A DNA stretch of 64,000 bases from Pseudoxanthomonas sp. z9 (GTDB lineage Bacteria > Pseudomonadota > Gammaproteobacteria > Xanthomonadales > Xanthomonadaceae), in the NCBI RefSeq assembly GCF_006542425.1, contig NZ_VFID01000003.1, positions 310,001-374,000 of the forward strand. Direction: 5' to 3'. The translations under genes were made by a program, and so were the position numbers. Positions 33,010 to 42,388 of the stretch are shown in pieces. Each line of letters opens with the position of its first letter. Position 1 is the stretch's first letter. The notes under the pieces are model-generated. The model was not told where the DNA came from and made no database searches. It saw only the letters and a list, made by a program, of their open reading frames with translations.

Positions 33010-33039
33010 CCACCCGGTCCCGCGCACGTGACCGGGTGG
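33010..33039. terminator. Hairpin between convergent genes
   Basis: CCACCCGGTC (33010-33019) and GACCGGGTGG (33030-33039) form a perfect 10-bp stem with a 10-base loop. It lies between the convergent small gene and the histone-like gene. No T-run is present, so termination is only likely by position. Confidence 0.55.
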
Positions 33040-33087
33040 ATACCATCGGTCCATCGGTGCGGGCATCCCGCCCCGCTTTCCGGACCC

Positions 33088-33825
33088 TCATTCTTCGCCG
33101 CGATGATCGCGTTTGCCCTGATTGCGGCGATCGCGGGCGCTCATGCTGCCCTGGATGGCCTTCATCCGGCTCTCGGCGGCGTGCAGATCCACCTGCCTGG
33201 CCGCGGCGCCGGATGACTGGAACCCATCGGCCTGCGGCGGAATGCCCGTATGAGCCTGATCCAACTGCTGCCAGGGTGCGGGTTCGCGATCCTGCTGCTG
33301 TTTCTCGGCAAGCAGTTCGCGGGTGCGCGCCAAGGCCTGTTCAGGGCTGATACGGCGCTTGCGGGCGGCGGGGGTCCCGCGCGCGGCCGCGCGCTTGCGG
33401 GGCGCGGAAGCCGCGGTTCGCCTGTTCGTCGCCTTGCCGGCTGGCGCTTTCTTCGCGGTGGATTTTCTTGCCGCGGTCTTCTTCGCTGCCACCTTCTTGA
33501 TCGCGGCTTTCTTCACGACGGCCTTCTTGGCCGCGACTTTCTTCCGCGCGACCTTCTTCGCCACCATCTTTTTCGCGGGTGCCTTGGCGCGCTTGCTCGT
33601 GGTTGACTTGCGCGTGGTGGCCTTCTTCGCGGCTTTCGTGGTCTTCCGCGCGGTCTTGCTGGCCGTTCCAGCGCCGGTCTTGCGGACGCGGGCGCCCGCC
33701 TTTTTCGCCGTGGCCTTGCTGGCGGTCTTTGCCACGGTCTTCCGGGTGGCCTTCTTCGCGGTCTTCTTCGCCGCTTTCTTCGCGGCCTTGCGGGGCGTGC
33801 TGCGTGTACGTGTACGTGTCGCCAT
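33088..33825 (-). CDS. Histone H1-like Lys/Ala-rich DNA-binding protein
   Basis: 245 aa from ATG 33825 with GGAGG four bases upstream. The first ~165 residues are low-complexity Lys/Ala/Arg/Thr with repeated AAKK, AKKA and RKST blocks, as in bacterial H1-like proteins (HctB, AlgP type) that compact DNA. The C-terminal part RRISPEQALARTRELLAEKQ to the end is a non-repetitive domain seen in Xanthomonadaceae members. Nucleoid or transcription role is inferred from composition. Repeat length is probably variable between strains. Confidence 0.85.
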   Translation of the reverse strand: MATRTRTRSTPRKAAKKAAKKTAKKATRKTVAKTASKATAKKAGARVRKTGAGTASKTARKTTKAAKKATTRKSTTSKRAKAPAKKMVAKKVARKKVAAKKAVVKKAAIKKVAAKKTAARKSTAKKAPAGKATNRRTAASAPRKRAAARGTPAARKRRISPEQALARTRELLAEKQQQDREPAPWQQLDQAHTGIPPQADGFQSSGAAARQVDLHAAESRMKAIQGSMSARDRRNQGKRDHRGEE

Positions 33826-33900
33826 GTTGCCTCCACGGGTGTGGTTCACCCGTGGGATAACACAGCGGATCTTCAGATCAGGTGATTGGCGCCGCCGCGT

Positions 33901-34515
33901 TCAGCTGCCGAAACGGCTCAGCTGGGCAAGGAAGTGGCTCAGCACCTTCGGTTCCATGGCGATCATGAAGAGCACGCCGTAGGCGGCGCCGGCCAAGTGC
34001 GCGCCATGGTTGACGTTGTCGCCGCCACGCTTGTCCATCCAGATGCTGTAGGCGACGTAGAGGACGGCGAACACGATCGCCGGCATCGGGATGAAGAACA
34101 CGCCGATCATCGCCCACGGATTGATCAGGATGAACGCGAACAGCACCGCCGACACCGCGCCCGACGCGCCCAGGCTGCGGTAGTTGGGATCCTTCTGGTG
34201 CTTGAGGTAGGTCGGCAGGATCGAGACCACCAGCGCCGACAGGTAGAAGCCGATGTAGACCAGCACGCTGCCCGTCAGCTCGGTGACCACGCCTTCCATG
34301 ATCCGGCCGAAGAAGAACAGCGTGACCATGTTGAACAGCAGGTGCCAGATGTCGGCGTGGATGAAGCCGTAGGTCACCAGCCGGTCGTACTGCTTGTTGC
34401 GGTCGATGGCTGGCGGCCAGAGGATCAGGCGGCCGGCCAGCGCGGGCGTGCGGAACGCCAGCAGCGAAACCACCGAGGTGACCAGGATCAGGATCAGGGT
34501 AATGGGGGCTTGCAT
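33901..34515 (-). CDS. Rhomboid family intramembrane serine protease
   Basis: 204-aa polytopic protein with about six helices. The active-site Ser118 is in GASGAVSAVLFAF, the paired His173 in NHGAHLAGAAYG, and HADIWHLLFNM (54-63) supplies the conserved His and Asn of helix 2. It should cleave membrane-anchored proteins. The start lies 9 bp after the peptide-transporter stop, so the two are in one operon. Confidence 0.93.
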   Translation of the reverse strand: MQAPITLILILVTSVVSLLAFRTPALAGRLILWPPAIDRNKQYDRLVTYGFIHADIWHLLFNMVTLFFFGRIMEGVVTELTGSVLVYIGFYLSALVVSILPTYLKHQKDPNYRSLGASGAVSAVLFAFILINPWAMIGVFFIPMPAIVFAVLYVAYSIWMDKRGGDNVNHGAHLAGAAYGVLFMIAMEPKVLSHFLAQLSRFGS

Positions 34516-34524
34516 GGGGGATTC

Positions 34525-36147
34525 TCAGACCGCGCGGTAGTTGTCCTGCATCGGATAGCTCCGCGCGTAAAGGGCGAACACGAGCGCCGCCAGGAAGGCG
34601 AAGCCGGCGAAGAAGAACATCAGGAACGCATTCTCGCTCAATCCGGTGCTGGCGATGTGGGCGGTGACGGTGTCGTTGCGGACGCCGGCGTTGGTCAGCA
34701 GGACCCACAGGCTGCCGAAGGTGCTGGTCAGGTACCAGAACGCCATGATCACGCCCTTCATGGCCTGGGTCGCCTGGCTGTAGGCGAATTCCAGCGCGGT
34801 CGCCGAGACCAGGATCTCGCCGAAGGTCAGCAGCGCGTACGGCAGGATCTGCCAGGCCAGCGAGACGGGGTCGCCGCCGTCCATCCACAGCTGCAGGGTA
34901 CCGGCGACCACCCAGGCCAGGCCGGAGAACGCGATGCCCCAGCCCATCCGGCGCAGCGGCGTGGGCTCGAAGCCGAGCTTGCGCAGGGCCGGGTACAGCA
35001 CCAGGTTGTTGAACGGAATGAGCAGCATGACCATCGCCGGGTTCAGCGCCTGCAACTGGCCGGCGTCCTTGATCAGCCAGCCCGGCCACCACCAGACACC
35101 TTCGGGCATCACCATTTCCTTGCCCTGCAGCACCCAGGTGGAGGCCTTCTGGTCGAACAGCGACCAGAACGGGGTGACCAGCGCGAATACGATCAGGATG
35201 CGCAGCACGGCGCGCACGCTGTCCACCGCCGCATCCGGATGACGACCGCGCGCGCGTTCCAGTTGCATCGAAGCGCCCCAGCCGCCGAAGGCGATCAGCA
35301 CGCCCAGCGCCAGGCACGCGGAAATGACGAATCCGAAGTCGTCCGGCCACCAGCCCGGCGCCAGGCCGAGCATTGACAGCGCCCACAGCACCAGCAGCGC
35401 CACCGCGATGACCACGCCCGCCATCGCCACCAGATATCCCCAGCGCCCCTCGCCTTCGCGGCGCGCGGCCAGCGCGGTGCGCACCACCCGCAGGAACGAA
35501 TCCGGATCCTCGCCCGAGGGCGGCACGTTGACGTACTGCTTGCGCCCCAGCCAGAAGATGAAGGTGGCGATGAACATCAGGATGCCGGGGATGCCGAACG
35601 CCACCGCCGGTCCGTAACTGCGCAGGAACAGCGGCATCAGCAGCGAGGCGAAGAACGAACCGAAGTTGATGGTCCAGTAGAACGCATCAAAGACGATCTT
35701 GGCCTTGTTCTTGTTGCTCTGATCGAACTGGTCGCCGACGAAGGACACCACCAGCGGCTTGATGCCGCCCGAACCCAGCGCGATCAGGAACAGGCCGGTG
35801 TAAAAACCGGTGCGATGGCTCTCGAACAACGCCAGGCACGCATGGCCGGCACAGTAGATGAGCGAGAACCACAGCACGGTGTTGTACTTGCCGAAGTAGC
35901 GATCCGACAGCCAGCCGCCCAGCAGCGGAAAGAAGTACACGCCGATGACGAAGCTGTGGAAGACATCCTTGGCCACGCCCTGGCGCTCGGCCTCGGGCAG
36001 ATACGCCAGCAGGATGCTGCTGGCCAGGAACTGCACCAGGATGTTGCGCATCCCGTAGAAGCTGAACCGCTCGCAGGCCTCGTTGCCGATGATGTAGGGA
36101 ATCTGCCGAGGCAGTCGGCCGGCGGTGGCTTCGCTGGGAGTGGTCAT
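34525..36147 (-). CDS. Proton-dependent oligopeptide transporter (POT/PTR2)
   Basis: 540-aa MFS transporter taking up di- and tripeptides with protons. ATG 36147 is used, preceded by GGAACACC; the frame also has an upstream TTG. The PTR2 signature is near the N-terminus (NEACERFSFYGMRNILVQFL), with GGWLSDRYFGKYNTVLWFSL and ALGSGGIKPLVVSFVGDQFD in the first half and EILVSATALEFAYSQATQAM in the second. There are 12-14 helices. It is followed closely by the rhomboid gene and lies divergent to an M14 peptidase gene, a plausible peptide-use neighbourhood. Confidence 0.94.
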   Translation of the reverse strand: MTTPSEATAGRLPRQIPYIIGNEACERFSFYGMRNILVQFLASSILLAYLPEAERQGVAKDVFHSFVIGVYFFPLLGGWLSDRYFGKYNTVLWFSLIYCAGHACLALFESHRTGFYTGLFLIALGSGGIKPLVVSFVGDQFDQSNKNKAKIVFDAFYWTINFGSFFASLLMPLFLRSYGPAVAFGIPGILMFIATFIFWLGRKQYVNVPPSGEDPDSFLRVVRTALAARREGEGRWGYLVAMAGVVIAVALLVLWALSMLGLAPGWWPDDFGFVISACLALGVLIAFGGWGASMQLERARGRHPDAAVDSVRAVLRILIVFALVTPFWSLFDQKASTWVLQGKEMVMPEGVWWWPGWLIKDAGQLQALNPAMVMLLIPFNNLVLYPALRKLGFEPTPLRRMGWGIAFSGLAWVVAGTLQLWMDGGDPVSLAWQILPYALLTFGEILVSATALEFAYSQATQAMKGVIMAFWYLTSTFGSLWVLLTNAGVRNDTVTAHIASTGLSENAFLMFFFAGFAFLAALVFALYARSYPMQDNYRAV

Positions 36148-36278
36148 CCGGTGTTCCGTTGGCAAATTGCGGGAAGGTTACCGTATCCGGTCCGGGGGGT
36201 CGAACCTCCTTGGTCATGCTGGGCGCGGCCGTTTCAGCCCGGCATCATGCGGGGCTTTCGCCCCTCCGGATACCGCCC

Positions 36279-38054
36279 ATGATCCGTCCGCTCCACGCCG
36301 CCGTCCTGCTCGCCCTCGCCCTGCCCGCCCTGCCGATGGCTTCCGCATCCGCCGCCACGGCGGATCTGGCCACCGTGTCCGAGCAGTCCGGCTTCGTCCG
36401 CACCGGCCGCTACGAGGAAGTCATCGCGCTGTGCGATCGCTTCGCCAAGGCGTATCCGAAAGCGGTGCGCTGCATCGAATTCGGCACCACCCCCGAAGGC
36501 CGGCCGATGAAGGCGCTGGTCGCCTCCACCCGCGGCGCGTTCACCCCGGATCAGGCGCGCCGCCAGAACCTGCCGGTGGTGTTGATCCAGGGCGGCATCC
36601 ACGCCGGCGAAATCGACGGCAAGGACGCCGGTTTCCTGGCCCTGCGCGAGGTGCTGGAAGGCAAGGCCGCCGCCGGATCGCTGGACAAGCTGGTGTGGGT
36701 GTTCGTACCGGTGTTCAACGTCGACGGCCATGAGCGCTTCGGCGCCTGGAACCGCCCCAACCAGCGCGGCCCGGTGGAAATGGGCTGGCGCGTGACCGCG
36801 CAGAACTACAACCTCAACCGCGATTACGTGAAGGCCGACGCGCCGGAGATGCAGGCGATGCTGCGGCTGGTGCAGCAGTGGGATCCGCTGGCCTACGTGG
36901 ATCTGCATGCCACCGACGGCGCCCAGTTCGAGCACGACATCTCGGTGCAGGTGGAACCGGTGCACGCCGGCGACGAGGGACTGCGCGTGGCCGGTCGCGC
37001 GCTGCGCGACGGCGTGCTGGCGGATCTGGCCAAGCAGGGCTCGCTGCCGCTGCCCTACTACCCGTCCTTCGTGGTCGGCGACGATCCGAGCTCCGGCTTC
37101 GAGGACAGCGTCGCCCCGCCGCGCTTCTCGCACGGCTATTTCCAGTTGCGCAACCGCATCGGCATGCTGGTGGAAACGCATTCCTGGAAGGAGTACCCGG
37201 TGCGGGTGAAGATCACCCGCAACACCATCGTCGCGACCCTGGACCAGATCGCCGCGCACGGCGCCGACTGGCTGCAGGCCGCGCAGCAGGCCGACGCGGC
37301 GGCGGCGAAGCTGGCCGGCCAGCCAGTGCCGCTGGAATGGGCGGCCAGCAAGCAAAGCCACACCGTCGAGTTCCGCGGCTACGAATACACCCGCACGCCG
37401 TCGGACGTGTCCGGCGCGCTGATGACCCGCTACGACGAAACCAGGCCGCAGATCTGGAAAGTGCCGATGCGCGACGATCTGCATCCATCGCTCAGCATCC
37501 CCGCGCCGGGTGCCGGTTATCTGGTGCCGGCCGCCTACGCCGGCTGGGTCGGCGAAAAGCTGAAGCAGCACGGTATCGAGTTCCGTCGCGTACCGGCGCT
37601 GGCGAAGGAAAATGTGGAAGCGTTCCGCGCCACCCGCACCCGTTTCGGCGCGCAGCCGGTGGAAACCCACCAGCGCCTGACCGTGGAAGGCGCGTGGGCG
37701 CCGGAAGCGCGCGACGTGCCGGCCGGTTCGCTGTTCGTGCCGATTGCCCAGCCCAAGGCGCGCCTGCTGATGGCGCTGCTGGAACCGCAGGGGCCCGACT
37801 CGCTGGCCGCCTGGGGCGAATTCAACAGCGCGTTCGAACGCAAGGAATACATGGAGGACTACGTCGCCGAGGACGTGGCCCGCAAGATGCTGCAGGATCC
37901 GGCGGTGAAGGCGGCGTTCGAGCAGAAGCTGAAGGACGATCCGGAGTTCGCCAAGAATCCGGGCGCGCGGCTGGAGTTCTTCTACCGTCGCCATCCGGCC
38001 TGGGACGAGCGCTTCAACCTGTATCCGGTCTACCGGACCAGCCGGGTGCCGTAA
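36279..38054 (+). CDS. Secreted M14 family zinc carboxypeptidase
   Basis: 591-aa periplasmic metallopeptidase; ATG 36279 gives a signal peptide (MIRPLHAAVLLALALPALPM, then ASASA). Zinc ligands His108 and Glu111 lie in GGIHAGEIDGKDAG, and His210 in AYVDLHATDG. VFVPVFNVDGHERFG and QNYNLNRDYVK are typical of the subgroup. The C-terminal third (APEARDVPAGSLFVPIAQPK) is an extra domain found in related secreted peptidases. Likely substrate: peptides in the periplasm or medium. Confidence 0.92.
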   Translation: MIRPLHAAVLLALALPALPMASASAATADLATVSEQSGFVRTGRYEEVIALCDRFAKAYPKAVRCIEFGTTPEGRPMKALVASTRGAFTPDQARRQNLPVVLIQGGIHAGEIDGKDAGFLALREVLEGKAAAGSLDKLVWVFVPVFNVDGHERFGAWNRPNQRGPVEMGWRVTAQNYNLNRDYVKADAPEMQAMLRLVQQWDPLAYVDLHATDGAQFEHDISVQVEPVHAGDEGLRVAGRALRDGVLADLAKQGSLPLPYYPSFVVGDDPSSGFEDSVAPPRFSHGYFQLRNRIGMLVETHSWKEYPVRVKITRNTIVATLDQIAAHGADWLQAAQQADAAAAKLAGQPVPLEWAASKQSHTVEFRGYEYTRTPSDVSGALMTRYDETRPQIWKVPMRDDLHPSLSIPAPGAGYLVPAAYAGWVGEKLKQHGIEFRRVPALAKENVEAFRATRTRFGAQPVETHQRLTVEGAWAPEARDVPAGSLFVPIAQPKARLLMALLEPQGPDSLAAWGEFNSAFERKEYMEDYVAEDVARKMLQDPAVKAAFEQKLKDDPEFAKNPGARLEFFYRRHPAWDERFNLYPVYRTSRVP

Positions 38055-38100
38055 TGATCGGGCCGGCCTTGGCTCTCATGGTCTCTGCAGGAAATCCCAC

Positions 38101-38200
38101 ATCGTCATCCCAGCGAAAGCTGGGATCCATTTCCCTGGGAACAACCAAGCAGCGGAGCAAGCTCCGCTCTAACCGATGCGTAGAGCCGAGTTTGCTCGAC
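38101..38200. repeat. Dispersed intergenic inverted repeats
   Basis: TCCCAGCGAAAGCTGGGA is a hairpin of the type scattered through Xanthomonadaceae genomes. It is followed by AGCGGAGCAAGCTCCGCT and GTAGAGCCGAGTTTGCTCGAC; very similar AGCGGAGCAGGCTCCGC and GTAGAGCCGAGCTTGCTCGG segments occur at about 46645-46720. Confidence 0.75.
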
Positions 38201-38228
38201 TACCCTTGCCAGGAACCCGCGGCCCGCC

Positions 38229-38981
38229 CTACTCGACTTTCATGATCCCGCGGCGCGGGGCGACGTTGCCCAACGTGTTCGCGGTGACCGGCGCGCCCAG
38301 TTCGATCAGGACTTCGCGCTGGTGCGCGACCGGCGTGCGCAGTGTCTTTTCCTCGAACCCGGCCAGCGCGCGGAAGGCCGGCAATGCCAGCGTGCGTTCG
38401 ACGAAGGCGGCCGTGCGCGGCCAGCGCGCGGCGTCGATCTGGTAGCGCACGAACGCGGCATTGCGGAAGAATGCGGCGATGGCGATGTCGGCCATGCCGA
38501 CCTCGCCGAACAGGAAGCCCTGCGCCGGCAACTGCGCTTCCAGGTAATCCAGTGCCTCCGGCAGTTCCTCCTCGCGCGCCTTGCGCACGACCTCCTCGTC
38601 CGGGGTCTCGTTGAACAGGTAACGCTTGACGCCCAACTGGTAGAACATCCGCCAGATGATCACCTCGCCCAGCCGCGAGTCGGCGAATTCCTCCAGCCAG
38701 CGCGCGCGGGCGCGGTCGCGCGGCGCAGCCGGATACAGCGACGGGGTCGGTTGCAGATCTTCCAGGTATTCGCAAATGACCGTCGAATCGTTGAGGACGA
38801 AATTCCCATCGATCAACACCGGAATGCGCCGCAGCGGACTCAATCGCGAGAAGGTCTCGTCGCCGATGAAGGGCGCGAATGGATCGATCCGGTAGTCGAT
38901 GCCCTTCAGTTGCAGGCAGACCAGCACCTTGCGCACGTAGGGCGACAGGTAGTTGCCCAGGATCGTCACGGGTTCGCGCAT
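38229..38981 (-). CDS. Glutathione S-transferase family protein
   Basis: 250 aa, thioredoxin-fold N-terminal domain followed by a helical domain. ILGNYLSPYVRKVLVCLQLK carries the GST active-site region, RRIPVLIDGNFVLNDSTVIC has the cis-Pro and the glutathione-binding DST, and FGEVGMADIAIAAFFRNAAF is the conserved C-terminal Asp motif. Substrate unknown. Cytoplasmic. Confidence 0.9.
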   Translation of the reverse strand: MREPVTILGNYLSPYVRKVLVCLQLKGIDYRIDPFAPFIGDETFSRLSPLRRIPVLIDGNFVLNDSTVICEYLEDLQPTPSLYPAAPRDRARARWLEEFADSRLGEVIIWRMFYQLGVKRYLFNETPDEEVVRKAREEELPEALDYLEAQLPAQGFLFGEVGMADIAIAAFFRNAAFVRYQIDAARWPRTAAFVERTLALPAFRALAGFEEKTLRTPVAHQREVLIELGAPVTANTLGNVAPRRGIMKVE

Positions 38982-39039
38982 GCGCCGGCTCCATTGGAAG
39001 TGCCGCGAGCCTGCGGGCTGCGGCGGGCCGGGGCAAGCC

Positions 39040-39921
39040 TCAGCCCAGCGCGGTATCCAGCGCCATCATCAGGCAGAAGCCGATGGCCAGACCCAGGGTG
39101 GCGAAGCCGCCGTGTCCGTGGCGGTTGGATTCGGGAATGACGCTGTGCGCGACCGCGGTCAGCATCGCGCCGGCGGCGAAGGCCAGGCCCCACGGCAGCA
39201 GCGCGGCGGAAATGCCCACCGCCCACGCGCTCAGCACCGCCGCCGCCGGTTCGACCACGCCCGAGAACGCGCCGATGAACACCGCCTTGGCCCGCGCCAT
39301 GCCGGCACCGGCCAGGATCAGCGCCACCACCAGTCCTTCCGGAACGTCCTGCAGGGCGATGCCCATCGCCAGCCCCGCCGCGCCCGGCAGGTGGCCACCC
39401 GCCGCGACGCCCACCGCCATGCCCTCGGGCACGTTGTGCAGCAGGATCGCGAACACGAACACCAGCACGCGCGCCGGCACCAGCGGCGTGTCGGGATGCG
39501 CTTCGACCGGTTCGTCCACCAGCACCCGGTCCAGTCCCAGCAACGCCAGCGCGCCCAGCAGCAGGCCGCCGCTGATGAGTGCCGCCGCGCCCCAGCGTCC
39601 GTAGCCGATGCGTTCGGCCGCTTCCAGTCCGGGCAGCACCAGCGAAAAGGCCGTTGCCGCCAGCATCACCCCGGCACCGAAACCGAGCAGGCCGTCGGCC
39701 AGCCGCTGCGGCAGGCCGCGCACCACCAGCACCGGCACCGCGCCCAGCGCGGTGGCCAGTGCGCACAAGGCGCCGCCTCGCCAGCCGGCCGCCGCGCCCG
39801 TCGCATCGGCGGGCGCCGCCGCCAACGTCCACAGGCTCGCCGCCACGATCGCCGCAGTGGCGACCAGGTACGGCCAGGCGTTGGCCTGGCGGAAAGCCAG
39901 CGGTTGCAGCACGCGATTCAT
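39040..39921 (-). CDS. ZIP family divalent metal transporter
   Basis: 293-aa inner-membrane protein with about eight helices. The metal-binding helices carry LLHNVPEGMAVGVAAG and MGIALQDVPEGLVVALILAG, where His-Asn-x-x-Pro-Glu-Gly is the ZIP hallmark (Asp replaces His-Asn in part of the second helix). Imports zinc or related metals by family knowledge. ATG 39921 is preferred, with GGAG 10 bases upstream. Confidence 0.9.
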   Translation of the reverse strand: MNRVLQPLAFRQANAWPYLVATAAIVAASLWTLAAAPADATGAAAGWRGGALCALATALGAVPVLVVRGLPQRLADGLLGFGAGVMLAATAFSLVLPGLEAAERIGYGRWGAAALISGGLLLGALALLGLDRVLVDEPVEAHPDTPLVPARVLVFVFAILLHNVPEGMAVGVAAGGHLPGAAGLAMGIALQDVPEGLVVALILAGAGMARAKAVFIGAFSGVVEPAAAVLSAWAVGISAALLPWGLAFAAGAMLTAVAHSVIPESNRHGHGGFATLGLAIGFCLMMALDTALG

Positions 39922-40055
39922 GGTCGGCGGGCTCCGGAACGGGCGCGCACGCGCGCCCCGCATGCGTCCGATACTAGCGCCGCTGCGGTCACGCGGCCAT
40001 TCGGAAGCGCCGATGGCGGTGTTCGAGGCGCCCTATCGCCCCGGCGATGGCGTGT

Positions 40056-40655
40056 TCACATGTACTTCCAGTTGCGCGGCTTGCCTTCGGCCAGCCATTC
40101 CACCGACTGGGCGATGCGGCGCTGGCGGGTGTCCTCGCGCTTGGCCTCGGTCACCCATTCCACGTATTCGCGCTGCTGGCTGGGGCTGAAGCCTTCGAAC
40201 GCGGACAGCGCCTTGCGTTGCTTCTTCAGCGCGGCGAGGAAATCCGCCGGCGGTTGCGGCGCCGGACGCGGCGTCGCCTGCTTGCGCGGCCCCGCCGCCT
40301 TGACGCCTTGCTCGTTCAACTTCATCGCCGTGCGGATCTGCGGCAGCAGTTGCTTCTTCGGCGGGATGTCGGCCAGCCGGGTCATCTTGCCGAAGCTGCC
40401 CATGCCGTCACGCGGCACGCCTTCTCCGACCACCAGCGCATGTTTCCAGAAACCGAACGAGGCGTGCTGCTTGAACGCCGCCATCCCGCACAGGATGCCG
40501 CCGGCATACACGAAAGTGGGCATGCCCCACTTGATCGTCTCCTCCACCTGCGGGCACGCCTCGTGGACGATTCCGCGCAGCTTCTCCAGGATCGGCTGCG
40601 CGAATTCGGCCGATCTGGCGATGTAGGCGTCGATGCGGGGATCGTGCCGGGCCAT
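40056..40655 (-). CDS. YdeI/OmdA-type protein with DUF1801 domain
   Basis: 199 aa from ATG 40655, GGAGCG upstream. An N-terminal DUF1801 region (KLRGIVHEACPQVEETIKWG, MPTFVYAGGILCGMAAFKQH) is followed by a C-terminal YdeI/OmdA segment (PADFLAALKKQRKALSAFEG, SQQREYVEWVTEAKREDTRQ). Members have been linked to resistance to cationic peptides, but the mechanism is not established. Confidence 0.88.
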   Translation of the reverse strand: MARHDPRIDAYIARSAEFAQPILEKLRGIVHEACPQVEETIKWGMPTFVYAGGILCGMAAFKQHASFGFWKHALVVGEGVPRDGMGSFGKMTRLADIPPKKQLLPQIRTAMKLNEQGVKAAGPRKQATPRPAPQPPADFLAALKKQRKALSAFEGFSPSQQREYVEWVTEAKREDTRQRRIAQSVEWLAEGKPRNWKYM

Positions 40656-40778
40656 GGGATCGCTCCGTGGGACGTGCCGCCACTCTAGCGCGCCGGGTGC
40701 CGCCTCGCGCGCGTCCGTCACGGAGGGTGAAGCTTCGCGCGACTATCCTGTCGGTTTCATCAAAGGAAGGAACAGGAC

Positions 40779-41798
40779 ATGGTCTCCCGTCTCGCGCTCC
40801 CCGCGGCCCTGCTGCTCGCCCTGGTCGCCTGCCAGCCGAAGCCCGCCGGCGATGCTCCCGCCATGCCCGCCACGACGGCCCCTGCGGCGGCCGCCACCAT
40901 CACCGGCGCGGCCAGCTATCGCGAACGGATCGCGCCGCCGCCGGGCGCGGTGCTGATCGTGCAGTTGATCGACAACCAGTTGGCCGATACGCCGACGGCG
41001 ATCATCGCCAGCGCCGAGATCAAGGATGCCAAGGGCCCGCCGTTCGCCTTCGAACTGCCCTACGACACTGGCAAGCTGCGGCCCAACGGCAGCTACGGCC
41101 TGCATGCCAGCCTGCGCGATGCCGGCGGCAAGCTCTGGTTCGTCACCGACACCCGCACGAGCGTGGTGCCCGGCAGCGGCCAGCCGGCCAACCTGTCGAT
41201 GATTCGGGTGGGTGCGGAATCGGCGTCCGCCGCGCGGCTGAAGACCCAGTGGCAGTGCGGCGACCAGCGCATCGCCGCGACCTTTGACAACGGCGCGGCC
41301 GACAACGTCACCCTGGATGTTGACGGCAAGCCGCTGGTGCTGCCGCATGCGGTGTCCGCCTCCGGCGCGCGCTATGCCGACAACGCCGGCAACGAGTTCT
41401 GGACCAAGGGCCGCGAAGGCATGCTGACCCTGGCCGGCAAGGACAAGCTGGATTGCAGCCAGACCGAGACGGCATCGCCGTGGGATGCGGCGCGCGGGCG
41501 CGGCGTCGCCTTCCGCGCGGTCGGCAACGAGCCGGGCTGGCTGGTGGAAGTGGGCGCCGGCAAAACGCCGTCGCTGCATGCGGAACTGGACTACGGCGAA
41601 CGCAAGCTGGATGTCGCCTCCACCGATGCCATCGCGAACGGATTCCGTGGCCGCACCGCCGATGGCGTCGACGTCGCCCTGGTCGCCACGCGCAAGGCCT
41701 GCCAGGACGACATGAGTGGACAGGACTTCCCCGCCACCGCCGAACTGACGGTGGGCGACAAGACCTATCGCGGCTGCGGCCGCTTCCTGGCGGAGTGA
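40779..41798 (+). CDS. Three-domain lipoprotein: YbaY-like, MliC-like and COG3650-like
   Basis: 339-aa lipoprotein with lipobox LVAC (Cys18). After an Ala/Pro linker comes a YbaY/YscW-type domain (ASYRERIAPPPGAVLIVQLI). A second domain has the MliC pattern (TQWQCGDQRIAATFDNG, SASGARYADNAGNEFWTKGR), the family that inhibits C-type lysozyme. A third region begins AVGNEPGWLVEVGAG, as in COG3650 proteins. The combination suggests an envelope-defence or envelope-assembly role. GGAACAGGAC precedes ATG 40779. The barnase gene starts 5 bp after its stop. Confidence 0.85.
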   Translation: MVSRLALPAALLLALVACQPKPAGDAPAMPATTAPAAAATITGAASYRERIAPPPGAVLIVQLIDNQLADTPTAIIASAEIKDAKGPPFAFELPYDTGKLRPNGSYGLHASLRDAGGKLWFVTDTRTSVVPGSGQPANLSMIRVGAESASAARLKTQWQCGDQRIAATFDNGAADNVTLDVDGKPLVLPHAVSASGARYADNAGNEFWTKGREGMLTLAGKDKLDCSQTETASPWDAARGRGVAFRAVGNEPGWLVEVGAGKTPSLHAELDYGERKLDVASTDAIANGFRGRTADGVDVALVATRKACQDDMSGQDFPATAELTVGDKTYRGCGRFLAE

Positions 41799-41803
41799 TC
41801 GTC

Positions 41804-42388
41804 ATGCCGCGCCGTTCCCGCCATCGTTCCGGGTTCCGCAAGCCCGCCATCATCATCACCGTCCTGCTGCTCCTGGTCGCCGGCTGGTTCTGGCAGCAGC
41901 AGCGCGCGCGCCACGATGCGGTCGGCGAGGCACCGCCATCGATCGCCACCGATACCGGCGGACCGGGCGCGCGCGCCGAACTGCCGCTGCCACCGATCGA
42001 ATCGACCCGGGTGGGCGCGGCCGCCACCGCGCCGGCGGCACCACCACCACCGGCGCCTTCGGCGTCCCCGGCGCCGGCCTCCGGCGACGCCCAGGCCGGA
42101 CTGCCGGCGTTTCTGCCGCCGGAGGCGCACCGGACCCTGGCGCTGATCGCGCGGGGCGGGCCGTTCCCGAACCGCCAGGACGGCAGCGTGTTCGGCAATC
42201 GCGAGGGGAGGCTGCCCTCGCGCCAGCGCGGCTACTATCGCGAATACACCGTGGACACCCCGGGGCTGGATCACCGTGGCGCGCGGCGCATCGTCACCGG
42301 CGGCCAGCCGCCGGTGGAGTACTACTACACGGATGACCACTATGAGACTTTCCGCCGTTTCGACGTGCCCGCACAGGTGAAGCGATGA
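41804..42388 (+). CDS. Membrane-anchored ribonuclease, barnase (N1/T1) family
   Basis: 194 aa. An N-terminal basic stretch and hydrophobic helix (RKPAIIITVLLLLVAGWFW, 12-30) look like an uncleaved anchor or signal, followed by a ~75-residue Pro/Ala linker and a C-terminal RNase domain. Catalytic residues match barnase: Glu147 (YYREYTVDTPG), Arg162 (RRIVTGG) and His179 (YYYTDDHYETFRRF). The domain should thus be an active guanine-preferring endoribonuclease outside the cytoplasm. It is followed by an overlapping barstar gene (ATGA), a toxin-inhibitor pair. Confidence 0.93.
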   Translation: MPRRSRHRSGFRKPAIIITVLLLLVAGWFWQQQRARHDAVGEAPPSIATDTGGPGARAELPLPPIESTRVGAAATAPAAPPPPAPSASPAPASGDAQAGLPAFLPPEAHRTLALIARGGPFPNRQDGSVFGNREGRLPSRQRGYYREYTVDTPGLDHRGARRIVTGGQPPVEYYYTDDHYETFRRFDVPAQVKR

